DNA of 64,000 nucleotides from Parasedimentitalea huanghaiensis. Lineage in GTDB: Bacteria > Pseudomonadota > Alphaproteobacteria > Rhodobacterales > Rhodobacteraceae. Each line of letters begins with the position of its first letter. The first letter of the stretch is position 1. This document shows positions 1-7,980 of this stretch, piece after piece. Location: positions 186,001 to 250,000 of the forward strand of contig NZ_WQLV01000001.1 in assembly GCF_009753675.1 (NCBI RefSeq). The letters run 5' to 3'. The notes below the pieces were generated by a model. The model saw only the letters and a program-made list of their open reading frames with translations, was not told where the DNA came from and made no database searches. A program made the translations under genes and the position numbers.

Positions 1-389
1 TAACCCTGTCACATAAAGCACCGGATGTGGCGGTGATTGCAGCTGAACCCGAGCAAGCTGATGATGCGTATCGTAGTTTCAAGGCTGGACAAATCATCGC
101 TGATGATGCGCCCGTGACTGTGGCTGACGGGCTGAAAGTGCCCCTAAAGGACCTGACATGGCATTTTGTCTCCAACCACGTCAGCGACATTCTGACTGCG
201 GGCGAACAAGAAATCATTGATGCGATGCGGTTGATCTGGGCGCGGATGAAAATTGTGGTTGAGCCCTCCAGTGCTGTACCGCTGGCAACCATTTTGAAGA
301 ACAAGGACCGCTTTGCAGGCAAACGTCTGGGCGTCATTATCACAGGCGGCAATGTCGATTTAGACAAGCTGCCCTGGATGAACAGCTGA
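1..389 (+). CDS. bhcB: Beta-hydroxyaspartate dehydratase, C-terminal fragment (cut by window edge)
   Basis: This is the last 128 codons of a PLP-dependent type II serine/threonine dehydratase; the reading frame is open from base 3 and the start lies outside the window. Visible family features are an EPSSAVPLAT segment and the GGNVDLDKLPW end, which matches the glycine-rich segment near the cofactor in serine racemase and threonine dehydratase relatives. The family alone would not fix the substrate. The two following genes are a D-threonine-aldolase-like enzyme and an ornithine-cyclodeaminase-like reductase, which is the bhcABCD order of the beta-hydroxyaspartate cycle. In that pathway BhcB deaminates erythro-3-hydroxyaspartate to iminosuccinate. 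The assignment therefore rests on context plus family. The gap to bhcC is only 16 bases, so the genes are probably co-transcribed. Confidence 0.8.
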   Translation, partial: TLSHKAPDVAVIAAEPEQADDAYRSFKAGQIIADDAPVTVADGLKVPLKDLTWHFVSNHVSDILTAGEQEIIDAMRLIWARMKIVVEPSSAVPLATILKNKDRFAGKRLGVIITGGNVDLDKLPWMNS

Positions 390-405
390 TCTGGGAGATT
401 CACAA

Positions 406-1569
406 ATGAACATACAAACAAACATCAATGACCTCGTTGTCGGCTATGACGTACCAGCGCTGCCGGGAATGGATGAAGCAGATATCCAGACGCCCTGTCT
501 GGTTCTGGATTTGGATGCGTTGGAGCGTAATATTAAGAAGATGGGTGATTATGCTGCTGCACATGGCATGCGACACCGGGTGCATGGCAAGATGCACAAA
601 TCTGTGGATGTGGCTAAGCTTCAGGAGCAATTGGGGGGTGCTGTTGGTGTCTGCTGTCAAAAGGTTTCCGAGGCGGAAGTCTTTGTTCGCGGTGGGATCA
701 AAGATGTCTTGGTCTCCAACCAGGTTCGCGATCCGTTGAAAATAGACCGTTTGGCACAGCTGCCTAAACTGGGCTCTCGGATTCTTGTCTGTGTTGATGA
801 TTTGGCCAATGTCGACGGGTTGTCAGCGGCTGTTCAAAAACATGGAACCAAATTGGATTGCTTGATCGAGATCGACTGTGGTGCAGGTCGCTGTGGCGTA
901 AATTCGACCAAAGATGTTGTTGTCATTGCCAAGGCTATTCAAGCCGCTGAGGGGCTGAATTTCACTGGTATTCAGGCTTACCAGGGGGCAATGCAGCATA
1001 TGGACAGCTATGATGATCGCAAAGCAAAACTAGATATTGCAATCGATTTGGTCGAAGACGCCGTTGCTGGGTTGAAAGCTGAAGGGATAACCTGCGAACT
1101 GGTTTCTGGTGGCGGGACCGGGTCTTACTATTTCGAGAGCAACTCCGGCGTGTATAATGAACTCCAGTGTGGCTCTTATGCCTTTATGGATGCTGATTAT
1201 GGGCGGATCCTTGATCGAAATGGTACGCGCATTGACCAGGGCGAGTGGGAGAACGCCCTGTTTATCCTGACCTCGGTGATGTCACATACCAAAGCAGACA
1301 AGGCGATTTGTGATGCGGGCCTTAAAGCGCAGTCAATGGACTCGGGGCTGCCGTTTATCTACGGCCGTGACGACGTAGAGTACCTTAAATGCTCTGATGA
1401 GCATGGTGTAATCGGTGATCCTGATGGCGTTTTGAAAGTGAACGACAAATTGCGTCTGGTCCCAGGTCACTGCGATCCAACCTGCAACGTGCACGATTGG
1501 TACGTTGGTGTGCGCGATGGCAAGGTTGAAACTCTTTGGCCAGTATCCGCACGCGGTAAAGCTTACTAA
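406..1569 (+). CDS. bhcC: 3-hydroxy-D-aspartate aldolase (BhcC)
   Basis: The 387-residue product belongs to the D-threonine aldolase / DSD1 family of fold-III PLP enzymes. Residues 58-65 read RVHGKMHK, matching the family motif in which the first lysine (about K62) carries PLP. Near the end, PGHCDPTC around residues 353-360 supplies the His-x-Asp pair (H355, D357) that binds the divalent metal in this family. In the beta-hydroxyaspartate cycle the enzyme condenses glycine and glyoxylate to erythro-3-hydroxyaspartate. A GGGAG ribosome-binding site precedes the ATG. The neighbours bhcB upstream and bhcD downstream support this role over a generic D-threonine aldolase. The enzyme is cytoplasmic. 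Confidence 0.88.
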   Translation: MNIQTNINDLVVGYDVPALPGMDEADIQTPCLVLDLDALERNIKKMGDYAAAHGMRHRVHGKMHKSVDVAKLQEQLGGAVGVCCQKVSEAEVFVRGGIKDVLVSNQVRDPLKIDRLAQLPKLGSRILVCVDDLANVDGLSAAVQKHGTKLDCLIEIDCGAGRCGVNSTKDVVVIAKAIQAAEGLNFTGIQAYQGAMQHMDSYDDRKAKLDIAIDLVEDAVAGLKAEGITCELVSGGGTGSYYFESNSGVYNELQCGSYAFMDADYGRILDRNGTRIDQGEWENALFILTSVMSHTKADKAICDAGLKAQSMDSGLPFIYGRDDVEYLKCSDEHGVIGDPDGVLKVNDKLRLVPGHCDPTCNVHDWYVGVRDGKVETLWPVSARGKAY

Positions 1570-1647
1570 CACCTCCCCGGAAGGTTAGCGGGGCTGGCTA
1601 GGCGTTTACGGCTGTTGGCCCCAATTTTCTGATCAAAGGATACATCT

Positions 1648-2613
1648 ATGATAATCGTTCCTGAACGAGAAATTGCCGGGCTTATAACCCGTGAAGACAG
1701 TTTCGACGCGGTTGAAAAGGTTTTTGCGTCGATGGCCAATGACGCGGCTTACAATTTCCCTGTGATCCGTGAGTCGATTGGCCATGCAGATGCGCTATAT
1801 GGATTTAAATCGGGCTTTGACCGCGCAGGTTTGAATTTGGGCTTAAAATCGGGTGGGTATTGGCCCGGCAATGCCGACAAAGGTCTTACAAACCACCAGT
1901 CGACGGTCTTTTTGTTTGATGCAGATACCGGACAATGTCGCGCAGTAGTCGGGGGTAACGTCTTGACCGCCTTGCGTACTGCGGCTGCCAGCGCTGTATC
2001 GATTAAGCACCTTGCGCCAAAAAACTCAAAGGTATTGGGCATGATTGGAGCCGGGCACCAGTCAGCGTTTCAAGTACGTGCAGCTGTGGAGCAACGAGAG
2101 TTTGAAAAGATCATTGGTTGGAATCTACATCCAGAATATCTGGTCAATCTGGAAGCCGTCGCACGAGAGGTCGGCCTGCCGTTTGAAGTGGTTGAACTGG
2201 ACCGACTGGGTGACGAGTCGGATGTAATCATCACAATCACTTCGTCCTTTGACCCCATTCTAATGGATTCGCAGGTCACTGGCGGCACCCATATTGCCTG
2301 CATGGGAACGGACACAATAGGCAAACAAGAAGTCGATGCGGCTTTGGTTGCGCGGGCGACAGTCTTTACGGATGAGATTGCACAATCCATTTCACTAGGT
2401 GAGTGCCAGCACGCCGTTGCCAATGGTCGTATGCTAGAAACGGAAATCACTCAAATAGGGTCGGTCATCAACGGTAAACATGTAGGTCGAAGTACAGATG
2501 AAGAAGTGACGCTATTCGATGGCACAGGAGTGGGTTTGCAAGATCTTGCGGTAGCAGCGGCAGTTGTCGATCTGGCGGTGGCAAAAGGCGTCGCTTTAGA
2601 CGTGGATTTCTAG
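1648..2613 (+). CDS. bhcD: Iminosuccinate reductase (BhcD), ornithine cyclodeaminase/mu-crystallin family
   Basis: The 321-residue product is an ornithine cyclodeaminase/mu-crystallin family protein with an intact Rossmann motif, MIGAGHQ around residue 132. In the bhc operon this family member reduces iminosuccinate to L-aspartate with NADH, closing the beta-hydroxyaspartate cycle that assimilates glyoxylate. The position after bhcB and bhcC is the main reason for choosing this activity over ornithine cyclodeaminase or a ketimine reductase. The start follows an AAAGGA site. The 78-base gap after bhcC holds short complementary GC-rich segments (GGGGC and GGCCCC) that could form an intercistronic hairpin. 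A strong terminator follows 22 bases after the stop. Confidence 0.87.
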   Translation: MIIVPEREIAGLITREDSFDAVEKVFASMANDAAYNFPVIRESIGHADALYGFKSGFDRAGLNLGLKSGGYWPGNADKGLTNHQSTVFLFDADTGQCRAVVGGNVLTALRTAAASAVSIKHLAPKNSKVLGMIGAGHQSAFQVRAAVEQREFEKIIGWNLHPEYLVNLEAVAREVGLPFEVVELDRLGDESDVIITITSSFDPILMDSQVTGGTHIACMGTDTIGKQEVDAALVARATVFTDEIAQSISLGECQHAVANGRMLETEITQIGSVINGKHVGRSTDEEVTLFDGTGVGLQDLAVAAAVVDLAVAKGVALDVDF

Positions 2614-2634
2614 CCAATATCCCCTTGGACAAAC

Positions 2635-2663
2635 AAGGCCTCCATTCGCGTGGGGGCCTTTTT
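2635..2663 (+). terminator. Intrinsic terminator of the bhc operon
   Basis: AAGGCCTCC at 2635-2643 pairs with GGGGGCCTT at 2652-2660, nine pairs including one G-U, around an 8-base loop, followed by a T run to 2663. It sits 22 bases after the bhcD stop codon, so it most likely ends the operon. Confidence 0.88.
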
Positions 2664-3381
2664 ACGTTTTGGAACACATGCGGTTGGTAAGTGGGATGTT
2701 GTTTGAAAAGCCGCTTCGATTCGAGTTGAAATAGAGGATCTACGCTACATATCTATCTACAATTAGCCGCGTTCAGGGGGATTGGTTCCAAAAACAGCCA
2801 GTGGAGCGCGAAATTGAGGGGTGATGGATCTGACTGAATTTTCGTTGAAGTGCCTTTATGATTGTATCTCTTATGGAAACAATTTTCGGTCTCAATAGTG
2901 AAATTTATGCTGGAAAGGGGTATTTTTCGGTGTTGATGGCAAGTTCGGCAAAGTGTTCTTGTATAGGTAGGAAACAATTCACCTTGAGTTTGGTTGAATT
3001 TAGCGTGCTAATTTCAGGTGTTCGGGCTGTCGACTGCAAAATACGTCAATTTTTTTCATTGTTGGGTTGCTGGCATGGGGTATTGATAGAGCAGCCCATT
3101 TTGGGGGGAGAAGTCTGCTGGTCGTGGGGGCGACTGCACTTTTTGCATCAGGACGATGCCTGAGAACTGTTTGGTTACAGAGTGGCTGCCGCTGCATGGT
3201 TACCAAAAATAGACGCACTGGTGCTAACAAGCACTCGTGTTGCCGGGTTTGAAATACTTGGCGTTCTCACTTTGTCCTAATTGCAAGTGCTAGTTTCCGA
3301 TCGCGCCATGCTTTTCTGATGGAATGGAATTTTTCCGCAGTTCGCGGTGTGGTGCGTGGGTGTGCCGAAAAGGAGAGTGTG
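2664..3381. other. Long intergenic stretch with no supported gene
   Basis: About 720 bases between the bhc terminator and the RTX/Hint gene. Open frames exist on both strands, up to about 100 codons, but none has a convincing ribosome-binding site, domain or composition. The stretch is visibly richer in A and T than its flanks. It probably contains the promoter and upstream control region of the RTX gene. A decayed gene is possible: the frame around 3067-3252 encodes a short hydrophobic run, but I cannot name a parent. A small GTGCT/AGCAC hairpin lies near 3220-3235. Confidence 0.5.
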
Positions 3382-5850
3382 ATGGCGAATAACTTTGACA
3401 ACCCGTTTTCGGCCAATGTCGTTGGTTTGTGGGATTTCCGCGACGGATATGAGAACGATGATAGTGGTCTGGGTGATGGGATTGCCCAGGATGGTACGCC
3501 GGCAAATGGACCAGGTTTCGCTGGTGGCTGGATGCTTGGAAACGGCGATGACTCTCGCATGGACGTTGATGACGGCGATGACGCTGCATTCGACCTGAGC
3601 GAAGGAACGATTATTACAACGTTCCGGCCCTATGAACTTCCTACTGGTGATCCTCAAACAGTTATGAGCCGTGGGCTCGCTGGTGCCGAAGATCAGGATC
3701 CGGACACTGATTTTATGGAAGTCCGGGTTACCAGTGACGGTTCAGTTGTAGTTTATCACGTTGATGGCGCAAACTCGGCGTTGTTGACGACCGACCCAAG
3801 TTTCTTTTCCAGCGGCGATATCATTAAAGTCTCCTACGCTTGGAGCGCGGATGGCGTGGTCATGAGCGTTGAAAACACCACTCAAGGCACCTCCACCGTA
3901 GTAGGTAGTGATGTAAACAATCTAACACTCGATCTGACTGCTGATGATGAACAGAGCTTTGCCATTGGTGGTCGTGAGACTGTTGAAGGTGAATTTGACC
4001 AGAACTTCAACGGTGCCATCGACTATTTGGCCGTTTTGGATGAGGACGTGGTTACACCTGAAAATGGCCTGGACGGTATCGTCGAAGGCAGCGAGGGTGA
4101 TGACCTTATCGACGTGGCCTATACGGGCGATCCAGAAGGCGACATGATCGACAACGACGATGCGATCAATCCGGCTGATGGGCCGAATGATGATCTGGTA
4201 AATGCGGGTGCTGGCGATGACACGGTCGAGGCTGGTGCTGGCGATGACACTATCCACGGCGGATCCGGCTCTGACGTGTTGAACGGCGGAGAAGGCAATG
4301 ATGTCATCGAAGCTGATACCGATGCTCCGGGTGTACAGCCAAGCAGCCGTCAAGTGTTTGAATGGGATCGCGCACCTGATCCAGATGATGGTGGTGAAGT
4401 TGACGATGAAGATGACTTGAGCGGTGGGTTCAGTCAAGACACTGGCTCGGTAACCGTCGATTTCTCAGTTTTAAACGAGGACCCGGGGGTAGAGACCGAG
4501 TTTACGGATACCACCCAATTTGTCGGTAATGTTGACGACGACGGCAACCCGGTAGAAGACAGTAGTGGTTTGTCTTCTTTGACCAACGGCGATGGCAATG
4601 GCGCAGGCTATCAACTGGATTTCTCTGCTCCAGTAGAAAATGTTTCGTTCCGGATCAATGACATCGACGGCGACGGCGTCGTTCAGGTTACTGCTTTTGA
4701 TGCAAGCGGCGATCCCGTTGTCGTGAATCTGGCAGGCGGCCCGGCCGTAACACTGTCCGATACGGATGGCGTTGCTGGAAATGACACCGCCACAGCAAAT
4801 GGCGGATACGCCAGCGCCGATAACGCCGATATTTCAGTCTTGGTAACGATTCCTGGTCCGATTTCGCGATTGGTCATTGACCATGAACAGGTTGGCCACG
4901 GGAATTCCGGCACGTTGATCTCGGATGTTTATTTCGATGCAACCAGTGAGGCGCCCGAGATCGTTCCCGGTGATGATACAATCGATGGGGGCGATGGCGA
5001 TGACATCATTATTGCTGGCGATGGCAATGACGACGTTACCGGTGGCGAAGGCTCCGACAATGTTGATGGTGGTGATGGAGATGACGTCATCGATACGTCA
5101 GGTGGTGGCGCAATTCCGTTGCCTGATCGCGGCTTCCCTGGTTACGTCAGCTCTTCGGTAACTATTCCGCCGATCCCAGCTGATAGTGATACCACTGACG
5201 ATATGGACACCGTGGACGGTGGTGCGGGTAATGACACCATCACGACTGGCGACGATGCAGATTACATCACTGGCGGTACGGGTGATGACAGCATCGACGG
5301 TGGCATTGACGACGATACGATTTCCGGTGGAGCAGATAACGACTATATCGTTGGCGGCGAAGGCGCTGACAGTATCCAAGGGGATGCCGGGAATGACACC
5401 ATTTATGGTGGCCTCGACCCTGCTTATCCAGATGTTCTGAACATCCTTGACGATGGCTCGGGCGGAGATCCCGTTGATCCAGATCAGACCAACGGTATGG
5501 ATGTGATCGACGGCGGTGAAGGTAATGATCTGATCTACGGTCAGGATGATGATGACACACTTAGCGGTGGCGCAGGCGACGACACCCTGTTTGGCGGCAT
5601 TGACGAAGATGAATTATCTGGTGGTACCGGCGATGACGTTTTGCTGGGTGGTCAGGGTGCCGACCTAGTGATGGGTGGCGACGATGCGGACATCATTGGT
5701 GTTGGTATCGGTGACACAATTGTTGGTGGCGAAGGCGGCGATGACAATGACGCCGCAATTGCAACCGGCTTGGCAACGGTGAACTATGATGGCGGCGATC
5801 CGTCCTCTGAATCCGGAACCATTACATTACTTACTACAACGACGATCTGA
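3382..5850 (+). CDS. LamG-like / RTX calcium-binding secreted protein, N-terminal part (frameshifted)
   Basis: ATG 3382 has an AGGAG site six bases upstream and is preferred over the ATG at 3319. The 822-residue product is very acidic. Residues 1 to about 230 look like a LamG/concanavalin-type beta domain (NPFSANVVGLWDFRD at the front). RTX nonapeptides of the GGxGxDxxx type occur at about residues 272-313 and again at 528-780, with a beta-rich segment of unknown type between them. Such proteins bind calcium and usually leave by type I secretion; no Sec signal is visible. The frame ends early at TGA 5848-5850 because ATTAC is doubled at 5821-5830. Without the extra five bases the frame continues into the Hint-domain fragment at 5889, giving about 1256 residues in all from this ATG. 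The split may be a real mutation, a phase-variable site or a sequence error. Confidence 0.8.
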   Translation: MANNFDNPFSANVVGLWDFRDGYENDDSGLGDGIAQDGTPANGPGFAGGWMLGNGDDSRMDVDDGDDAAFDLSEGTIITTFRPYELPTGDPQTVMSRGLAGAEDQDPDTDFMEVRVTSDGSVVVYHVDGANSALLTTDPSFFSSGDIIKVSYAWSADGVVMSVENTTQGTSTVVGSDVNNLTLDLTADDEQSFAIGGRETVEGEFDQNFNGAIDYLAVLDEDVVTPENGLDGIVEGSEGDDLIDVAYTGDPEGDMIDNDDAINPADGPNDDLVNAGAGDDTVEAGAGDDTIHGGSGSDVLNGGEGNDVIEADTDAPGVQPSSRQVFEWDRAPDPDDGGEVDDEDDLSGGFSQDTGSVTVDFSVLNEDPGVETEFTDTTQFVGNVDDDGNPVEDSSGLSSLTNGDGNGAGYQLDFSAPVENVSFRINDIDGDGVVQVTAFDASGDPVVVNLAGGPAVTLSDTDGVAGNDTATANGGYASADNADISVLVTIPGPISRLVIDHEQVGHGNSGTLISDVYFDATSEAPEIVPGDDTIDGGDGDDIIIAGDGNDDVTGGEGSDNVDGGDGDDVIDTSGGGAIPLPDRGFPGYVSSSVTIPPIPADSDTTDDMDTVDGGAGNDTITTGDDADYITGGTGDDSIDGGIDDDTISGGADNDYIVGGEGADSIQGDAGNDTIYGGLDPAYPDVLNILDDGSGGDPVDPDQTNGMDVIDGGEGNDLIYGQDDDDTLSGGAGDDTLFGGIDEDELSGGTGDDVLLGGQGADLVMGGDDADIIGVGIGDTIVGGEGGDDNDAAIATGLATVNYDGGDPSSESGTITLLTTTTI
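4966..5745 (+). repeat. RTX glycine/aspartate nonapeptide repeat tract
   Basis: Inside the LamG/RTX gene, degenerate DNA repeats encode many GGxGxDxxx units (for example GGDGDDII, GGTGDDSI, GGEGNDLI, GGAGDDTL). Such units form calcium-binding parallel beta-rolls. A shorter tract of the same kind lies at about 4195-4320, and a third at about 6080-6400 in the downstream fragment. Confidence 0.85.
5821..5839 (+). other. ATTAC tandem duplication causing a frameshift
   Basis: The bases read ATTAC ATTAC TTAC TAC. Removing one ATTAC unit joins the upstream frame, ending in SESGTIT, to YYNDDLTEAGTAEFSEIENV in the downstream frame. This matches a second copy of the same module later in the protein (SGVVTFFNSDGDETGTTEF), so the fused reading is the ancestral one. 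Confidence 0.85.
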
Positions 5851-5888
5851 CAGAAGCCGGTACTGCTGAGTTCTCTGAAATTGAGAAT

Positions 5889-7157
5889 GTGTATGTTGTC
5901 GGAACTGCAAGTACCAATGCGGTGCTGGAAGATCCGTCTTCAGGTCCGGGCGCGCTAAGCATAGATGGCGTTGTTGAAGGTACCACAGGCGATGATCTGA
6001 TCGACCTTGATTATCTGGGTGATCCCGAAGGTGACCGTGTCGATTTTGACGATGCAGTCCCACCGCTGGTAGGTTCGCAAGATGTCATAGTAGCCGGTGC
6101 CGGGAACGACACTGTTGAGGGCCATTTCGGTACGGATGTCATTTTTGGTGGCGCCGATGACGATGATCTCTATGGCATGCAGGGCAACGATGCCATTGAC
6201 GGTGGTACCGGAGACGATTGGTTGGATGGTGGCGCTGGTCGCGACATTCTGGCCGGTGGGGACGGTAATGATACCATCTCAGGTAGCAGTGATGACGCCG
6301 AAGATGGCGGCGACCTTATGTTTGGTCAGGATGGCGACGACAGTTTTGTCAATATTGGCCAAGGGGAAGTCATCTATGGTGGTGAAGACGATGACGGTCT
6401 GGACGTAGATGTTCTGGACCTGACCGGAGCCGCAGAAGCAGTGAATCCGGGCGGCTCACTCACAGTTACCTACGATGTGGGTGATCCTGAAAGTGGTGTT
6501 GTTACATTCTTCAACTCTGATGGTGATGAAACTGGGACAACTGAGTTCCATGAAATCGAAACCGTGGTTCTTCCTTGTTTCACCCCGGGAACTTTGATTG
6601 CGACACCCAAGGGTGAGCGCAAAGTTGAAGATCTGAAAGCGGGTGACCGGGTGATTACACGCGACAACGGCATTCAGGAAATCCGTTGGTTGGGTCGACG
6701 GGATTTGTCGAGCGACGAGCTTTCTGGTGGGGCACATCTTCAGCCTGTATTGATCCGTCAGGGCGCCTTGGGCAACGGTCTGCCAGAACGTGATATGATG
6801 GTCAGCCCAAACCACCGTGTTCTGGTCGCGAACAACAAAACTGCACTCTACTTTGAAGACCGCGAGGTTTTGGTTGCTGCCAAACACCTGACAGGTTTGG
6901 CTGGTGTGGATGCCGTTGAAACGTCGGAAGTGTCATATATCCACTTCATGTTCGATCAGCATGAAGTTGTGTTGTCGGATGGCGCTTGGACCGAAAGCTT
7001 CCAGCCTGGTGATCTGACCCTGCGTGGGTTGGACAAGTCCCAGCGCGATGAATTGCTTGAACTGTTCCCTGAGCTGAAGACGCAAAAAGGCAAAGCGGCC
7101 TACCCAGCTGCGCGCCGGTCACTGAAAAAGCACGAGGCGCGCCTGTTGGTGCACTGA
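5889..7157 (+). CDS. RTX / Hint-domain secreted protein, C-terminal part (frameshifted fragment)
   Basis: This is the downstream half of the split RTX gene. It is open in frame from the ATTAC duplication; the nominal GTG start at 5889 lacks a good ribosome-binding site, so it may not be translated alone. It carries a second copy of the module VEGxxGDDLIDxxYxGDPEGD seen in the first half, further RTX repeats, then a Hint_2-type domain. That domain begins at LPCFTPGTLIATPKGE, whose cysteine is the expected nucleophile of Hint self-processing domains, and includes MVSPNHRVLV. Proteins with LamG or RTX repeats followed by Hint_2 are common in Rhodobacteraceae and are thought to be secreted; their function is poorly known. 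A bidirectional terminator follows. Confidence 0.78.
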   Translation: MYVVGTASTNAVLEDPSSGPGALSIDGVVEGTTGDDLIDLDYLGDPEGDRVDFDDAVPPLVGSQDVIVAGAGNDTVEGHFGTDVIFGGADDDDLYGMQGNDAIDGGTGDDWLDGGAGRDILAGGDGNDTISGSSDDAEDGGDLMFGQDGDDSFVNIGQGEVIYGGEDDDGLDVDVLDLTGAAEAVNPGGSLTVTYDVGDPESGVVTFFNSDGDETGTTEFHEIETVVLPCFTPGTLIATPKGERKVEDLKAGDRVITRDNGIQEIRWLGRRDLSSDELSGGAHLQPVLIRQGALGNGLPERDMMVSPNHRVLVANNKTALYFEDREVLVAAKHLTGLAGVDAVETSEVSYIHFMFDQHEVVLSDGAWTESFQPGDLTLRGLDKSQRDELLELFPELKTQKGKAAYPAARRSLKKHEARLLVH

Positions 7158-7179
7158 TCACTGTGTTGATATAGAAATG

Positions 7180-7211
7180 AAAAGGCAGGGCTGTTTTGGC
7201 CCTGCCTTTTT
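7180..7211. terminator. Bidirectional intrinsic terminator
   Basis: AAAAGGCAGGGC at 7180-7191 pairs perfectly with GCCCTGCCTTTT at 7199-7210 around a 7-base loop. It has a T run on the plus strand and an A run on the other side, and lies between convergent genes, so it can serve both. Confidence 0.92.
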
Positions 7212-7232
7212 CATTTGAGAGACATCTGAGAA

Positions 7233-7817
7233 CTAGTTCTTGTTGGCGCGCCAGATTGCCCAGGCTTCGGGGGTGTCAAGATCCGTAACTGCGCGCATTC
7301 CGGGTAAGGTCACCAGTTTTACAGGTTGGTTTTTTAGGACCGCGCGGGCACCAGAGTCGCCGCTGAGCGTTAGCAATTCTTCAAAATAGCTGCGAGGGAA
7401 GAGGACCGGATGACCGGGGGTGCCATCAATGGTACAGGCGCGCAGAATTTGTGGATCATCGCTACTGTACTGTTTTGCCATGTGTAAAAGGTCTTGAGTT
7501 TCAATTTCGGGCATATCTGCGGGCTGGATCAACACTGCCTCGATCGTCGCCGGAAGAGCGGCGACACCTGAACGTATTGAGACCCCCATACCCTCGGCAG
7601 CGTCGGGAACTACAATTGGTGTGGCGCTGCCAACATATGCGGCGCGTGGATGGCTGTATGATGGGATAGTCACAAAACTGGACAACCCTGTTTGCACTGC
7701 GCGATGGCTCATCAAGCCCAACAACGGTTGCCCGTTCACCTTCTCCATTAACTTGTCACGAGGGGCCATTCGGCTGGAGGATCCCGCGGCCAGCAATAGG
7801 ATGGCAAGTTGGCTCAT
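7233..7817 (-). CDS. MobA/MocA-like nucleotidyltransferase
   Basis: The 194-residue product begins MSQLAILLLAAGSSSRM, the nucleotide-binding signature of the MobA-like NTP-transferase family, followed by a downstream DKL lysine. The start at 7817 is chosen because GGAG lies seven bases upstream and the glycine-rich motif then sits at the N terminus; a longer frame to 7958 exists. Family members attach CMP or GMP to molybdopterin (MocA/MobA) or act as sugar nucleotidyltransferases. The specific substrate is not decided by the sequence. No molybdoenzyme gene is seen nearby. It may be co-transcribed with the flavoenzyme gene upstream, across a 163-base gap. Confidence 0.75.
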   Translation of the reverse strand: MSQLAILLLAAGSSSRMAPRDKLMEKVNGQPLLGLMSHRAVQTGLSSFVTIPSYSHPRAAYVGSATPIVVPDAAEGMGVSIRSGVAALPATIEAVLIQPADMPEIETQDLLHMAKQYSSDDPQILRACTIDGTPGHPVLFPRSYFEELLTLSGDSGARAVLKNQPVKLVTLPGMRAVTDLDTPEAWAIWRANKN

Positions 7818-7980
7818 GATTTGTCTCCAGTAAGGGCAGGGCGCAGAGATTGGATTACCCCGGCATAGGCATCTAGGGCAACCAATTGCCTTTGAGCCAG
7901 AGCTTATCGGAATTTGGAGGTGTGAATCGAGTAAGCGCCTTTTCTGGAACATAAGCACTTACTCATTTTTGTCTTCAGTA

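Noticed and set aside
2858-3252. Frames of 60-100 codons in the gap before the RTX gene
   Set aside because: No ribosome-binding site, no recognisable domain, many cysteines and odd composition; more likely non-coding.
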